DNA from: Actinocorallia populi
GTDB lineage: Bacteria; Actinomycetota; Actinomycetes; Streptosporangiales; Streptosporangiaceae
Assembly (NCBI RefSeq): GCF_002995495.1
Contig: NZ_PVZV01000010.1
Location: 124,001 to 188,000, forward strand
Length of the DNA: 64,000 nucleotides
Direction of reading: 5' to 3'
A model generated the notes under the pieces. It saw only the letters and a list, made by a program, of their open reading frames with translations. It was not told where the DNA came from and made no database searches. Every line of letters begins with the position of its first letter. The first letter of the stretch is position 1. Positions 31,988-39,810 of the stretch are shown here, piece after piece. The position numbers and the translations under genes are program-made.

Positions 31988-32500
31988 TCAGCGGCGGGTG
32001 CGGGGCGGGGGGCGGTAGTCGTAGTCGTCCTCGAGGCCGTCGTGGGGGTGGGGCCAGCGGTAGGGCGCCCAGGCCGTGACGAACAGGATGAACCCCACGA
32101 GCGCCAGCAGGCCGGTCGAGAGCAGCATCTGCAGGGCGGTATCGAGCTCGCCGGAGGGCGGGAGGTCGGCGGCCAGCCCCGCGGCGCGCGCGGGCTCGGC
32201 GAGGTACCAGCCGCTCCATCCCAGCAGGCCCAGCGCCGGGATCATGGAGACGCACGGCGAGATCCAGCGGGCCACCACGAGGATGCCGATGACCAGCCCC
32301 ACGGCGCCCATCGCCGCGTACGCGCCGTAGAACTGGGTCTCGTCGGTGACCGTCAGGTCCATCGCGTTGACCGACGCCCGGGAGCGGGCGAAGCCCCAGG
32401 CCATTCCGTAGGCGAGCGCCGGCGTGAGCAGGATGCCGAGCAGAAACCCGAAGGCGTGCCGCAAGGAGAACCACCGTCCCTGTCCGAGGTGCGACTGCAC
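31988..32500 (-). CDS. Four-helix membrane protein of unknown function
   Basis: This 170-residue protein has hydrophobic segments near residues 13-36, 60-85, 90-105 and 125-145 and a polar, Pro/Arg-rich C-terminal tail. No catalytic motif is seen. Codon bias is strongly coding. It resembles the many conserved actinobacterial integral membrane proteins of unknown role. It begins 54 bases after the end of the DUF3099-like gene on the same strand. Confidence 0.7.
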   Translation of the reverse strand: MQSHLGQGRWFSLRHAFGFLLGILLTPALAYGMAWGFARSRASVNAMDLTVTDETQFYGAYAAMGAVGLVIGILVVARWISPCVSMIPALGLLGWSGWYLAEPARAAGLAADLPPSGELDTALQMLLSTGLLALVGFILFVTAWAPYRWPHPHDGLEDDYDYRPPPRTRR

Positions 32501-32554
32501 CGCCGCAACTTCATAACAGGTCGATCACCTTAAGGCCATGGTTTCCCCGATATT

Positions 32555-32791
32555 TCAGACATTCCGCTGGCGCCGGCGCGCCTGTTCCTCCTCCTCGGCG
32601 TCCAGCTCGGCGTTGTACTCCTCCCCCGGCTTGTTGGCCATGATCACGGCCACCAGGGGAAGGGCCGCCGCCACCACGAGCATGATGAACATCAGCAGGC
32701 CGGACCAGGGGCGGACCACCAGCAGGGCGACCAGGAAGAGCACCAGGCTCGCCCCCATCGCCATCAGGTAGTGACGCTTCCATTTCTCCAT
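32555..32791 (-). CDS. Small two-helix membrane protein, DUF3099-like
   Basis: This 78-residue protein starts MEKWKRHYLMAMGASLVLFL and has two adjacent hydrophobic helices (residues 8-28 and 32-52). A highly charged acidic/basic tail follows (DAEEEEQARRRQRN). The architecture matches the DUF3099 family of actinobacteria, whose function is unknown. The ribosome binding site is weak. Confidence 0.65.
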   Translation of the reverse strand: MEKWKRHYLMAMGASLVLFLVALLVVRPWSGLLMFIMLVVAAALPLVAVIMANKPGEEYNAELDAEEEEQARRRQRNV

Positions 32792-32838
32792 GGATCCAGG
32801 CTACGCCGGGCACCTAAAACATTACTTAAAGTGCATAT

Positions 32839-33240
32839 TCAGGCGGTCACCGGCACCGGCTGGGTGCAGTGGGCGCAGCGGCTCGCCTTGAGCGGGATCT
32901 GGCTCAGGCAGTGCGGGCAGTCCTTCTCGGTGGCGGCCTGGTCCCGGTCGAGGTAGGAGATGACCTTCGCCATCGGGGCGACCAGCACGAAGTAGACGAC
33001 GACCGCCGAGATCAGGAAGGTCAGGGACGCCGAGATGAAGTCGCCGTAGGGGAAGACGGTGTCCCCGATCGTGCCCTTGAGGTGGCTCAGGTTCTGGTTG
33101 CCGCCCACCAGGGCCAGCAGCGGGTCGACGAACGACTTCACGAACTGGTTCACCAGCGCGCTGAACTGGGCGCCGATCACCACGGCGACCGCCAGCTGCA
33201 CGAGGTTCCCTCTGAAGAGGAACTTCTTGAACCCTTCCAC
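32839..33240 (-). CDS. mscL: Large-conductance mechanosensitive channel with zinc ribbon
   Basis: This 133-residue channel starts with the MscL signature GFKKFLFRGNLVQLAVAVVIGAQF, where the basic N-terminal helix precedes TM1. A loop follows, then TM2 (SLTFLISAVVVYFVLVAPM). It opens under membrane tension to release solutes after osmotic downshock. The C-terminus is unusual: CPHC at 108-111 and CAHC at 122-125 form a zinc ribbon in place of a simple helical bundle. GTG at 33240 is chosen from GGAGGATGGC upstream and the family start. Confidence 0.92.
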   Translation of the reverse strand: MEGFKKFLFRGNLVQLAVAVVIGAQFSALVNQFVKSFVDPLLALVGGNQNLSHLKGTIGDTVFPYGDFISASLTFLISAVVVYFVLVAPMAKVISYLDRDQAATEKDCPHCLSQIPLKASRCAHCTQPVPVTA

Positions 33241-33397
33241 GCCATCCTCCAGACACCGGACGGGCCCCGCCTCGCGGAGCCCGTGCTCGCGCGCCGCTCC
33301 CGCTGAGCGGCGTCCTGCGATCCCGGTATCCTTCCAGGCCCGGAACATCCGGAATGCCAGATCCAAGGAGACAGCGGCGCGGAATGTCGCGGACGGC

Positions 33398-33541
33398 TCA
33401 GCCGTCGGCTCCGGTGCGGTCGTGGTGGGCGTCCTCGGGCCGTCGCGGGGTGAGCAGCACCCACGGGGCCGGACGGGACGGCGGGGGCGGGGTGTCGGCG
33501 GGCACGGGACGCGGCGCGTCCTGGCGTTCCTGTGCGGTCAT
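33398..33541 (-). CDS. 47-residue Pro-rich small protein
   Basis: ATG at 33541 is preceded by GGGGGAGATCGAC, an excellent ribosome binding site. The product is Pro/Arg/Asp-rich, with PSRPAPWVLLTPRRPED in the middle, and has no membrane segment. Third positions are strongly G or C. No family is recognised; the strong start signal is the main support. Confidence 0.55.
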   Translation of the reverse strand: MTAQERQDAPRPVPADTPPPPSRPAPWVLLTPRRPEDAHHDRTGADG

Positions 33542-33711
33542 GTCGATCTCCCCCTCTCAGGCTTCGAGTCGCGGACGAGAAATCCGGTTCCCTCCATTCC
33601 GTGACACCTTGCCGGATCCACCACCCCGCGGGCAAATACTTTCCGCCCAGCTCACCGCGGGCGTTCCACCGCGGTTAACGTGGTCGGGAACCGGACGGAA
33701 GGAGCGTACCC

Positions 33712-33870
33712 GTGACACCGAGGACACCGGACCCGGAGTTCGAGACCGGGGAGTTCGCCAGGGACGTGTGCTGGCTCGGCGAGGACCACCCGGACTTCCG
33801 GGACGACTACCCGCCCGCCTTCCCGCCCGAGCCGGCCGGTGGCGGCGATCCGGACGATTCCGTCGGGTAA
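33712..33870 (+). CDS. 52-residue acidic small protein
   Basis: GTG at 33712 has AAGGAG seven bases upstream. The product is acidic and Pro-rich (EFARDVCWLGEDHPDFRDDY) with one Cys and no membrane segment. It lies 80 bases before the aldehyde dehydrogenase gene on the same strand and may be co-transcribed with it. Function is unknown. Confidence 0.5.
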   Translation: MTPRTPDPEFETGEFARDVCWLGEDHPDFRDDYPPAFPPEPAGGGDPDDSVG

Positions 33871-33950
33871 ACCCGGTCCCGCCGCCTTCCCTTCGATCGG
33901 GAAACCGAGGAGACTAGAATCCCATTCGGTAATCCGAGAGAAGGGCGCGC

Positions 33951-35357
33951 ATGAGCCAGTACGGTATGACGATCGGCGGCGAGAGCGTCGACGCCAAGGA
34001 CACGTTCGACGTTGTCAACCCCGCCACCGGTGAGGTCTACGCCCAGGCGCCGGACGCCTCCGTCGAGCAGCTCGACGCCGCCTTCGACGCCGCCCAGCAG
34101 GCCTACAGGTCGTGGAGGCGCGACGAGGCGGCCCGCCGCCAGGCGCTGCACGCCGCCGGGGACCTGCTCATGGCCAAGGCCGGCGAGCTGGCCCCGGTGC
34201 TCACCTCCGAGCAGGGCAAGCCGCTGCAGGAGGCCATGTTCGAGATCATCGGCTCCGGCATGTGGCTGAAGCACTTCGCCGACCTGGAGATGCCGCGCGA
34301 GGTGCTCCAGGACGACGACAGGGCCTTCGTCGAGGTGGTGCGCCGCCCGATGGGCGTGGTCGCCGCCATCACCCCGTGGAACTTCCCGTGGCTCCTGGCC
34401 TGCTGGAAGATCGCCCCCGCGCTGCTGGCGGGCAACACGATGGTGCTCAAGCCCTCCCCCTACACCCCCGTCACCACGCTGGCGGCCGGGCGGCTGCTGC
34501 AGGAGGTGCTGCCCGCCGGCGTGCTGAACGTGGTCAGCGGCCGCGACCCGCTGGGCGCGCACATGACCTCCCACCCCGTCCCCCGCAAGATCAGCTTCAC
34601 CGGCAGCGTGGCCACCGGCAAGCGGGTCGCCGCCGCGGCGGCCGACGACCTCAAGCGCGTCACCCTGGAGCTGGGCGGCAACGACCCGGCGATCGTCCTG
34701 GACGACGCCGACGTCGCCGCGGTCGCGCCGAAGCTGTACGGGTCGGCGTTCCAGAACAACGGTCAGATCTGCTCGGCCATCAAGCGCGTCTACGTGCCCG
34801 AGTCGCTGCACGACGACCTCGTCGAGGCCATCGCCGAGATCGCCCGCTCGGCCAAGGTCGGCAACGGCCTGGAGGAGGGCGTGCAGCTCGGCCCGCTCAA
34901 CAACAGGCCGCAGCTGGAGCGGGTCTCGGAGCTGGTCTCCGACGCCCTCTCCCGCGGCGCGCGGGCGGTCTCCGGCGGCAAGGCCGTCGACGGCCCCGGC
35001 TACTTCCACGAGCCGACCATCCTGGCCGGCGTCGAGGACGGCTTCCGCATCGTGGACGAGGAGCAGTTCGGCCCCGCCCTGCCGATCGTGAAGTACCGCA
35101 CGGTGGAGGAGGCCGTCGAGCGGGCCAACGGCACCCTCTTCGGCCTGGGCGGCTCGGTCTGGGGCGGCGACGCCGAGCGCGCCGCCGCGGTGGCCGACGA
35201 GCTGGAGTGCGGCTCCGTCTGGGTCAACACCCACCTGGCGCTGGGCCCCGGCCAGCCCTTCGGCGGCTTCAAGTGGAGCGGCGTGGGCACCGAGAACGGG
35301 CACTGGGGGGTGGAGGGCTTCACCGAGGTGCAGGTGCGGCACCAGGCCAAGGGGTAA
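33951..35357 (+). CDS. Aldehyde dehydrogenase
   Basis: This 468-residue NAD(P)-dependent enzyme oxidises an aldehyde to its acid. It shows TPWNFPWLLACWKIAPALLAG for cofactor binding, ELGGNDPAIV with the general base Glu240 and NNGQICSAIKRV with the nucleophile Cys274. The ending PFGGFKWSGVGTENG is also typical. Length is normal. The ATG has AGAGAAGGG upstream. The GQICSAIKR form resembles the succinate-semialdehyde/broad-specificity group; the substrate is not clear. Confidence 0.95.
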   Translation: MSQYGMTIGGESVDAKDTFDVVNPATGEVYAQAPDASVEQLDAAFDAAQQAYRSWRRDEAARRQALHAAGDLLMAKAGELAPVLTSEQGKPLQEAMFEIIGSGMWLKHFADLEMPREVLQDDDRAFVEVVRRPMGVVAAITPWNFPWLLACWKIAPALLAGNTMVLKPSPYTPVTTLAAGRLLQEVLPAGVLNVVSGRDPLGAHMTSHPVPRKISFTGSVATGKRVAAAAADDLKRVTLELGGNDPAIVLDDADVAAVAPKLYGSAFQNNGQICSAIKRVYVPESLHDDLVEAIAEIARSAKVGNGLEEGVQLGPLNNRPQLERVSELVSDALSRGARAVSGGKAVDGPGYFHEPTILAGVEDGFRIVDEEQFGPALPIVKYRTVEEAVERANGTLFGLGGSVWGGDAERAAAVADELECGSVWVNTHLALGPGQPFGGFKWSGVGTENGHWGVEGFTEVQVRHQAKG

Positions 35358-35368
35358 GTTCTGTCCCT

Positions 35369-36088
35369 ATGTGGGACGTTATGTTGCAGGATGACGGTGG
35401 CCGCGTGAAGGTCGCCGGCCATCCGACGCGGATCTCCGCACTCGCCCAGATGCTGACGCTGCAGAGTGCCTCCGCGCAGCAGCACTACCTGGTCGAAGGG
35501 CCCGGGGAGCCGGAGCTCACCACCAACCGCGACCTGTACCTGCACGTTCTGAGGACCGGCCGGGACGCCCGCGCGGCGTCCTGGTCGCTCTCGGCCTTCC
35601 TCCGCTCGTTGTGGAAGGTCAGCGCAGGGCTTCGCGGGAGTTCCGCGCCGACCCCCGACGAGGTCGGCGCGCTGTTCTCGGCGGCCGGCAGCACTCCCCC
35701 GCCGCCCTTCGACCCGGCCTGGAGCGGCAAGGACCTCGACCTGACCGGCGACCCGGCTGGCTACGCGGACTGGGAGCGGGTGCTGCTCGCCCAGATCGCC
35801 GACCTGGAGGACTTCGTCACCCACCCGCAGTCCGCGGCCGGGACCGGCGTCCAGGCGCCGCGCCCGCCCGGGTCGGGCGCCCGCCCCACCCCCGCCGTGT
35901 GGCGCAACTTCGACCCCGCCTCCTACTGCGAGTGCGCGGTCGCGGGCGCCTTCGGCGGCTGGCACCGCGACGACGGGGCGCGGTTGCCGCGCCCCGGCTC
36001 GCCGGACCACTCGCCCGTCCGCGACCTGACCGAGATCAGCTGGCTCGAGCTGAGCCGGCTGATCGTGTGCGGACAGATTTTCGAGTAA
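35369..36088 (+). CDS. Hypothetical protein, 239 residues
   Basis: This frame starts 12 bases after the aldehyde dehydrogenase stop and keeps strong coding bias throughout. It encodes a soluble protein with MLQDDGGRVKVAGHPTRIS near the N-terminus, a Pro/Gly-rich middle and a YCECAVAGAFGGWHRDDG motif near the C-terminus. No domain is recognised. The ATG at 35369 has a weak ribosome binding site; another ATG 12 bases later is possible. It is probably co-transcribed with the upstream gene. Confidence 0.65.
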   Translation: MWDVMLQDDGGRVKVAGHPTRISALAQMLTLQSASAQQHYLVEGPGEPELTTNRDLYLHVLRTGRDARAASWSLSAFLRSLWKVSAGLRGSSAPTPDEVGALFSAAGSTPPPPFDPAWSGKDLDLTGDPAGYADWERVLLAQIADLEDFVTHPQSAAGTGVQAPRPPGSGARPTPAVWRNFDPASYCECAVAGAFGGWHRDDGARLPRPGSPDHSPVRDLTEISWLELSRLIVCGQIFE

Positions 36089-36147
36089 TCCAGGACGAAC
36101 AGACCGGCGTCCCCTACCCTCGCGGATGAACGAAAGGAGGCCGGTCC

Positions 36148-36522
36148 ATGAGCAGACCCGCGATCTACCCGATAGTGCCCTATCGGGACCTGCGCGGCGC
36201 CCTGACCTTCCTGTGCGACGCCTTCGGGTTCACCACCCACCTCCTGATCGAGGACTCCGGCGGCGCCATCGAGCACGTCGAGCTCGCCCTCGGCGACGGC
36301 GGCATCATCATGCCGACGCGCGGGAACGACCCTGCCGCGATGTGGTTGTGCGTCCACGTCGACGACCTCGACGCCCACCACGCCCGGGCCGTGCGGGCCG
36401 GCGCCCGCATCGTCGACGAGCTCCACGAGACCCGGCACGGCTCGCGCGACTACAGCGCCCTGGACCCGGCGGGCCACCGCTGGACGTTCACCTCCTACGA
36501 CCCCTACGCCCAGCCCTCCTGA
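36148..36522 (+). CDS. VOC-family protein (glyoxalase/bleomycin-resistance fold)
   Basis: This 124-residue single-module VOC protein begins YPIVPYRDLRGALTFLCDAFGF and ends LDPAGHRWTFTSYDPY, the usual beta-alpha-beta-beta-beta repeat with a final Trp/Phe strand. AAAGGAGG precedes the ATG. Such proteins may bind antibiotics or act as small-molecule isomerases. It stands alone before a hairpin. Confidence 0.85.
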   Translation: MSRPAIYPIVPYRDLRGALTFLCDAFGFTTHLLIEDSGGAIEHVELALGDGGIIMPTRGNDPAAMWLCVHVDDLDAHHARAVRAGARIVDELHETRHGSRDYSALDPAGHRWTFTSYDPYAQPS

Positions 36523-36525
36523 CCG

Positions 36526-36548
36526 CGGCGGCCGCCCCGCGGCCGCCG
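36526..36548. terminator. Hairpin between convergent VOC and F420-type genes
   Basis: CGGCGGCCGC (36526-36535) pairs with GCGGCCGCCG (36539-36548) around a 3-base loop. It is placed between two stop codons, so it is a likely bidirectional terminator. Confidence 0.6.
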
Positions 36549-36573
36549 TCCGGGCCGTCCCCTCCCGACGGCC

Positions 36574-37437
36574 TCAGCGGAGGCCGCGGCAGAGGGCGGC
36601 GACGGCTTCGAAGACGGACATGTCGGCGTCCCAGGGGGAGTCCGGGCGGGGCCAGTGCAGGGCGAGGTCGGTGACGCCCGCCTCGGCGTAGCGGCCGTGC
36701 AGGTCCTCGAAGGCCGCCGGGGAGGCGAGCCAGGGGTCGGGGGTGAAGCCGGTGAGCAGGAGCTTGGGGACGGACGCCGGGTCGCGTCCCTCCTGCAGGC
36801 AGATCTCCTCGAAGCGGGCGAGCCGCGACTTCAGGAGCGGCAGGGCGGGGGCGTCGGGGCTCTGCGGGTTCGCGATCCAGCCCTGGCCGAGGCGGGCGGC
36901 CAGGCGCATGCCGCGGGGGCCCTCCGCCGCGATGAGGAACGGCGGCCGCGGCCGCTGCACCAGGCCCGGGGAGACGGTGACCCCGCGGGCCGACCAGTAC
37001 TCCCCCTCCGCGGAGACGTCCGTGCCGGTGAGCAGGGCGTCGAGCTGGGCCGTCCACTCGGCGAAGCGGTCGGCGCGCCGCCGCGGCGTCCACTCGGCGC
37101 CGAGCACGTCGCCGTCGGAGCCGTGGGACGAGCCGCCCGCGCCGATCCCCAGGGTGAGCCGCCCCCCGCTGATCCGGTCGATCGTCTTGACCGCCTGCGC
37201 GGTGGGGACGGGATGGCGGAAGTTCGGCGACGTCACCAGGGTGCCCAGCCGCATCGTCGACGTCACGGCCGCGGCCGCCGCCAGGGAGGTGTAGGCGTCG
37301 TCCCAGGGGGTGTGCCCCCTCCAGGCCAGATGGTCGTACAGCCAGCCGGTATGGAAGCCCCATGCCTCCGCCCGCTTCCACAGTTCCCCCATCTGCGGCC
37401 AGGGGGAGATCGGCCACATCACCACGCCCACGTTCAT
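36574..37437 (-). CDS. LLM-class F420-dependent oxidoreductase
   Basis: This 287-residue luciferase-like protein has WGFHTGWLYDHLAWRG, TSTMRLGTLVTSPNFRHPVPTAQ and RLTLGIGAGGSSHGSDGD, the F420-binding pattern, and RPPFLIAAEGPRGMRLAARLGQGW in the substrate half. It would transfer hydride to or from F420. It lies divergent from the MerR gene across 202 bases. The substrate is unknown. Confidence 0.9.
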   Translation of the reverse strand: MNVGVVMWPISPWPQMGELWKRAEAWGFHTGWLYDHLAWRGHTPWDDAYTSLAAAAAVTSTMRLGTLVTSPNFRHPVPTAQAVKTIDRISGGRLTLGIGAGGSSHGSDGDVLGAEWTPRRRADRFAEWTAQLDALLTGTDVSAEGEYWSARGVTVSPGLVQRPRPPFLIAAEGPRGMRLAARLGQGWIANPQSPDAPALPLLKSRLARFEEICLQEGRDPASVPKLLLTGFTPDPWLASPAAFEDLHGRYAEAGVTDLALHWPRPDSPWDADMSVFEAVAALCRGLR

Positions 37438-37639
37438 GGACTCATCCTGCCAGGAGGATCCGCCTCGGGCCGCCGGAGGAATCGACAGTGCCGAACGGCT
37501 CCGGCGAACAGCCGCGAATTCACGAATGCGCCGTCATTCCCATGCGATGAAACGCGGCGCGAATGTGAATCCGGTCGCAGCGGTCCGGGCTTCCGGATGG
37601 TCGATTTCTGCCGCAGAGGGAGCGCAGTATCCTCGGGGA

Positions 37640-38284
37640 ATGCGTATCGGAGAGCTGGCGCGGCGTACGGGAGTCCCGGTTCCCACGATCAAGTACTACA
37701 CGCGCGAGGGCCTGCTCCCGCCCGGTAAGCGCACCTGCCCCAACCAGGTGCGCTACGCCGAGTCGCACGCCCGCAGGCTCAAGCTGATCCGGGCGATGCT
37801 GGAGGTCGGCGGCATGTCCGTCTCCGCGGTCCGGGACGTGCTCGCGCAGGTCGACTCCCCGAGCAGGACGGTCCACGGAATGCTCGGCGTCGCCCAGGCC
37901 GCCGTCAGCAGGACCGCCGCCGAGCGCGGCACCGAGGAGGAGCGGGAGCGGGCCGAGCAGGACGCGGCCGCGCTGGCGCGCCGGCACGGCTGGGCGGTCA
38001 AACCGGAGAACCCCGGCTGGGCCGCGCTCGTCCAGCTCATCGTCGCCTACCGCGATCTGGACCGGGACGACCTGCTGGTGCTGCTCGACGAGTACGCCGC
38101 GGCGGCCGGCCGGCTCGCCGAGGCGGAACTGGCCATCGTCGCGCGGGTGCCGACCGTGGACGGCAAGGTCGAGGCCGTGGTCCTGGGCACGGTCCTGGGG
38201 GACGCGGCGATGTCGGCGCTGCGCCGCGTCGCCCAGGAGTCCGTCTCGTCAAGGCTCGCGGGATCCGCGGGTCACCCGGAGTAG
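37640..38284 (+). CDS. MerR-family transcriptional regulator
   Basis: This 214-residue protein has the MerR winged helix at residues 1-70: MRIGELARRTGVPVPTIKYYTREGLLPPG, then the wing RYAESHARRLKLI and coiled-coil start AMLEVGGMSVSAVRDVL. The C-terminal part is helical with LVQLIVAYRDLDRDDLLVLLDEY, without metal-binding cysteines, as in ligand-sensing members. GGGGA precedes the ATG. Its end overlaps the convergent methyltransferase gene by 13 bases. Confidence 0.92.
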   Translation: MRIGELARRTGVPVPTIKYYTREGLLPPGKRTCPNQVRYAESHARRLKLIRAMLEVGGMSVSAVRDVLAQVDSPSRTVHGMLGVAQAAVSRTAAERGTEEERERAEQDAAALARRHGWAVKPENPGWAALVQLIVAYRDLDRDDLLVLLDEYAAAAGRLAEAELAIVARVPTVDGKVEAVVLGTVLGDAAMSALRRVAQESVSSRLAGSAGHPE

Positions 38285-38904
38285 GCGGGCGCGGGCGCCA
38301 CCGCCGCCAGGTGGTGGACGCGGGCCGGCGGCAGGTTGCCCAGCACGGTCTCGGCGCGGAAGCGGTGGCGCTGGAGCGTCCGCGCGATGACCGCCTGGGT
38401 GCGCCGGGCGCGTCGGCGCTCCTCGTCCCCGGCGAACGTCCGGCGCAGCACGGGCAGTCCCGCGTACGCGAAGAAGGACAGGGTTCCTCCCGGCCTCAGC
38501 GCGCCGAGCAGCCTGCCGAAAAGGTCCTCCACGGTCCCCTCGTCGAAGTTCGCGAACGGCAGCCCGCACACGATGGTGTCGTACGCGCCGAGTTCGTGCT
38601 CCTGCACCGGCCCCTCCAGCAGCCGCACCCGTGCGTCGCGCCCGTGCGTCCGCTGCAGCAGCGCGGCGAAGCGGGGGTTCGCCTCGGCCAGGTCGAGCGT
38701 GTCCAGGGAGCCCATCGACGCCCGTACGCGGCGGGTCACCGCGCCGGTGCCCGGGCCCACCTCGAGCACCGCGCGCGGACGGCCCGAGCCGGGGACGACG
38801 TAGCGGGTCAGGGCGCTCGCGAGCGAGGGACCGCTGGGCGCGATCGCCCCGGTGTCCCGGCGGGTCCGGACGAACTCCCGGAAGAACAACGCCATCGCGG
38901 CCAT
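38272..38904 (-). CDS. SAM-dependent methyltransferase (phospholipid N-methyltransferase-like)
   Basis: This 210-residue protein begins FFREFVRTRRDTGAIAPSGPSLASALTRYV and has the SAM motif VLEVGPGTGAVTRRV and the motif IV region TIVCGLPFANF. Together these place it near PmtA-type phospholipid or rRNA-adenine methyltransferases. GGAGGCGGTC precedes the ATG. Two TATCGATA-centred palindromes lie just upstream, so expression is probably repressed by a regulator not encoded next to it. It may modify a membrane lipid, which would fit the divergent DedA gene. Confidence 0.85.
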   Translation of the reverse strand: MAAMALFFREFVRTRRDTGAIAPSGPSLASALTRYVVPGSGRPRAVLEVGPGTGAVTRRVRASMGSLDTLDLAEANPRFAALLQRTHGRDARVRLLEGPVQEHELGAYDTIVCGLPFANFDEGTVEDLFGRLLGALRPGGTLSFFAYAGLPVLRRTFAGDEERRRARRTQAVIARTLQRHRFRAETVLGNLPPARVHHLAAVAPAPAYSG

Positions 38905-38916
38905 GACCGCCTCCAG

Positions 38917-38945
38917 TACTATCGATAGTAGAAGTATCGATAGTT
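38917..38945. promoter_or_regulatory. Tandem TATCGATA operators upstream of methyltransferase
   Basis: TACTATCGATAGTA (38917-38930) is a perfect 14-bp palindrome, and AAGTATCGATAGTT (38932-38945) is a near-copy with one mismatched pair. Dyad centres are 15 bp apart, so two dimers would bind offset faces of the helix. The site lies 13-41 bases upstream of the methyltransferase start and within 80 bases of DedA. Confidence 0.65.
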
Positions 38946-38995
38946 AACCTACCGGTGCGTGCGGCCCCGCGGGGCCGACCGACCGAACGGGGGGA

Positions 38996-39631
38996 ATGGT
39001 GGATCTCTCGTCGCTCCTGTCCTGGATCGACCCCACAGCGGGCCTGGCCCCCCTGCTCGGAGAGCTGGCCTGCTGGGCCTACGCGATCCTGGCGCTCACC
39101 ACGCTGCCGCCCCTGCTCCCGAACACCCTGCTGCTCGTCACCGGCGGCATGCTGGCCTCGCGCGGCGAGATGTCCCTGACCCTCGTCCTGCTGTCGGTGG
39201 CCGGCAGCGCGCTCCTCGGCGACCTGCTGATGCACCGGTTCGGCCGTTCGGCGGGCGGCAGGGTGCGCCGTTCGGCGCGCGGGCGGCGCGGCGAACTGTT
39301 CGAATGGGCCTCGCGGGGAGTCCGCAGGCGCGGCATCCCGTTCGTCATCGGCGTGCGGTTCCTGCCCAGCGGGCGGCTGGTCGGCTCGGTCGCGGCCGGC
39401 GCCGCCGGGCTCTCCGTGCGGCGGTTCGCCGTCGGCGCGGCGATCGCGGAGGCGATCTGGGCCGCCTACTCGGTGGGCGTGGGCTACTTCGGCGGCGCGG
39501 TCAGCGATGATCCCGCGTACGCCGTCGCCCTCGGACTCGCGCTCTCGCTGGGGATCGCCGCCGTCGCGGCCGCCGTCCAGCGGCGCGCCTCACCGGCCGC
39601 GCCCGGCCCCGGCACGCCGGAAGAAGAATGA
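38996..39631 (+). CDS. DedA-family membrane protein
   Basis: This 211-residue protein has about five hydrophobic segments. The family motif is seen as LLVTGGMLASRGEMSLTLVLL and the conserved GVRFLPSGRLVGSVAAGAAGLSVRRF, in which the F..R..P.GR...S..AG pattern matches DedA/SNARE-associated lipid transporters. A GGGGGG run precedes the ATG. These proteins translocate phospholipid carriers such as undecaprenyl phosphate or phosphatidylethanolamine. It is divergent from the methyltransferase and shares its promoter region. Confidence 0.85.
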   Translation: MVDLSSLLSWIDPTAGLAPLLGELACWAYAILALTTLPPLLPNTLLLVTGGMLASRGEMSLTLVLLSVAGSALLGDLLMHRFGRSAGGRVRRSARGRRGELFEWASRGVRRRGIPFVIGVRFLPSGRLVGSVAAGAAGLSVRRFAVGAAIAEAIWAAYSVGVGYFGGAVSDDPAYAVALGLALSLGIAAVAAAVQRRASPAAPGPGTPEEE

Positions 39632-39810
39632 GATTCACACCCCGGCATTCCTCGCACCGCAATTCCGCGCCGAAAAGTCGGCCCGCTGCTCCCCACGTGA
39701 TTCCGGTAGGCCATCGCGAATCAATGAGGCCGGAACGGCAGGGGCGTCTTCCCGATCGGGGAATTCACCGCCCGACGACGCGGAAATGTTCCGGGGCGCC
39801 TGAAGGCTCC
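39632..39810. other. Spacer between convergent DedA and PucR genes
   Basis: These 179 bases include an AT-richer stretch (39632-39665) and no supported gene or obvious strong hairpin. Confidence 0.35.
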
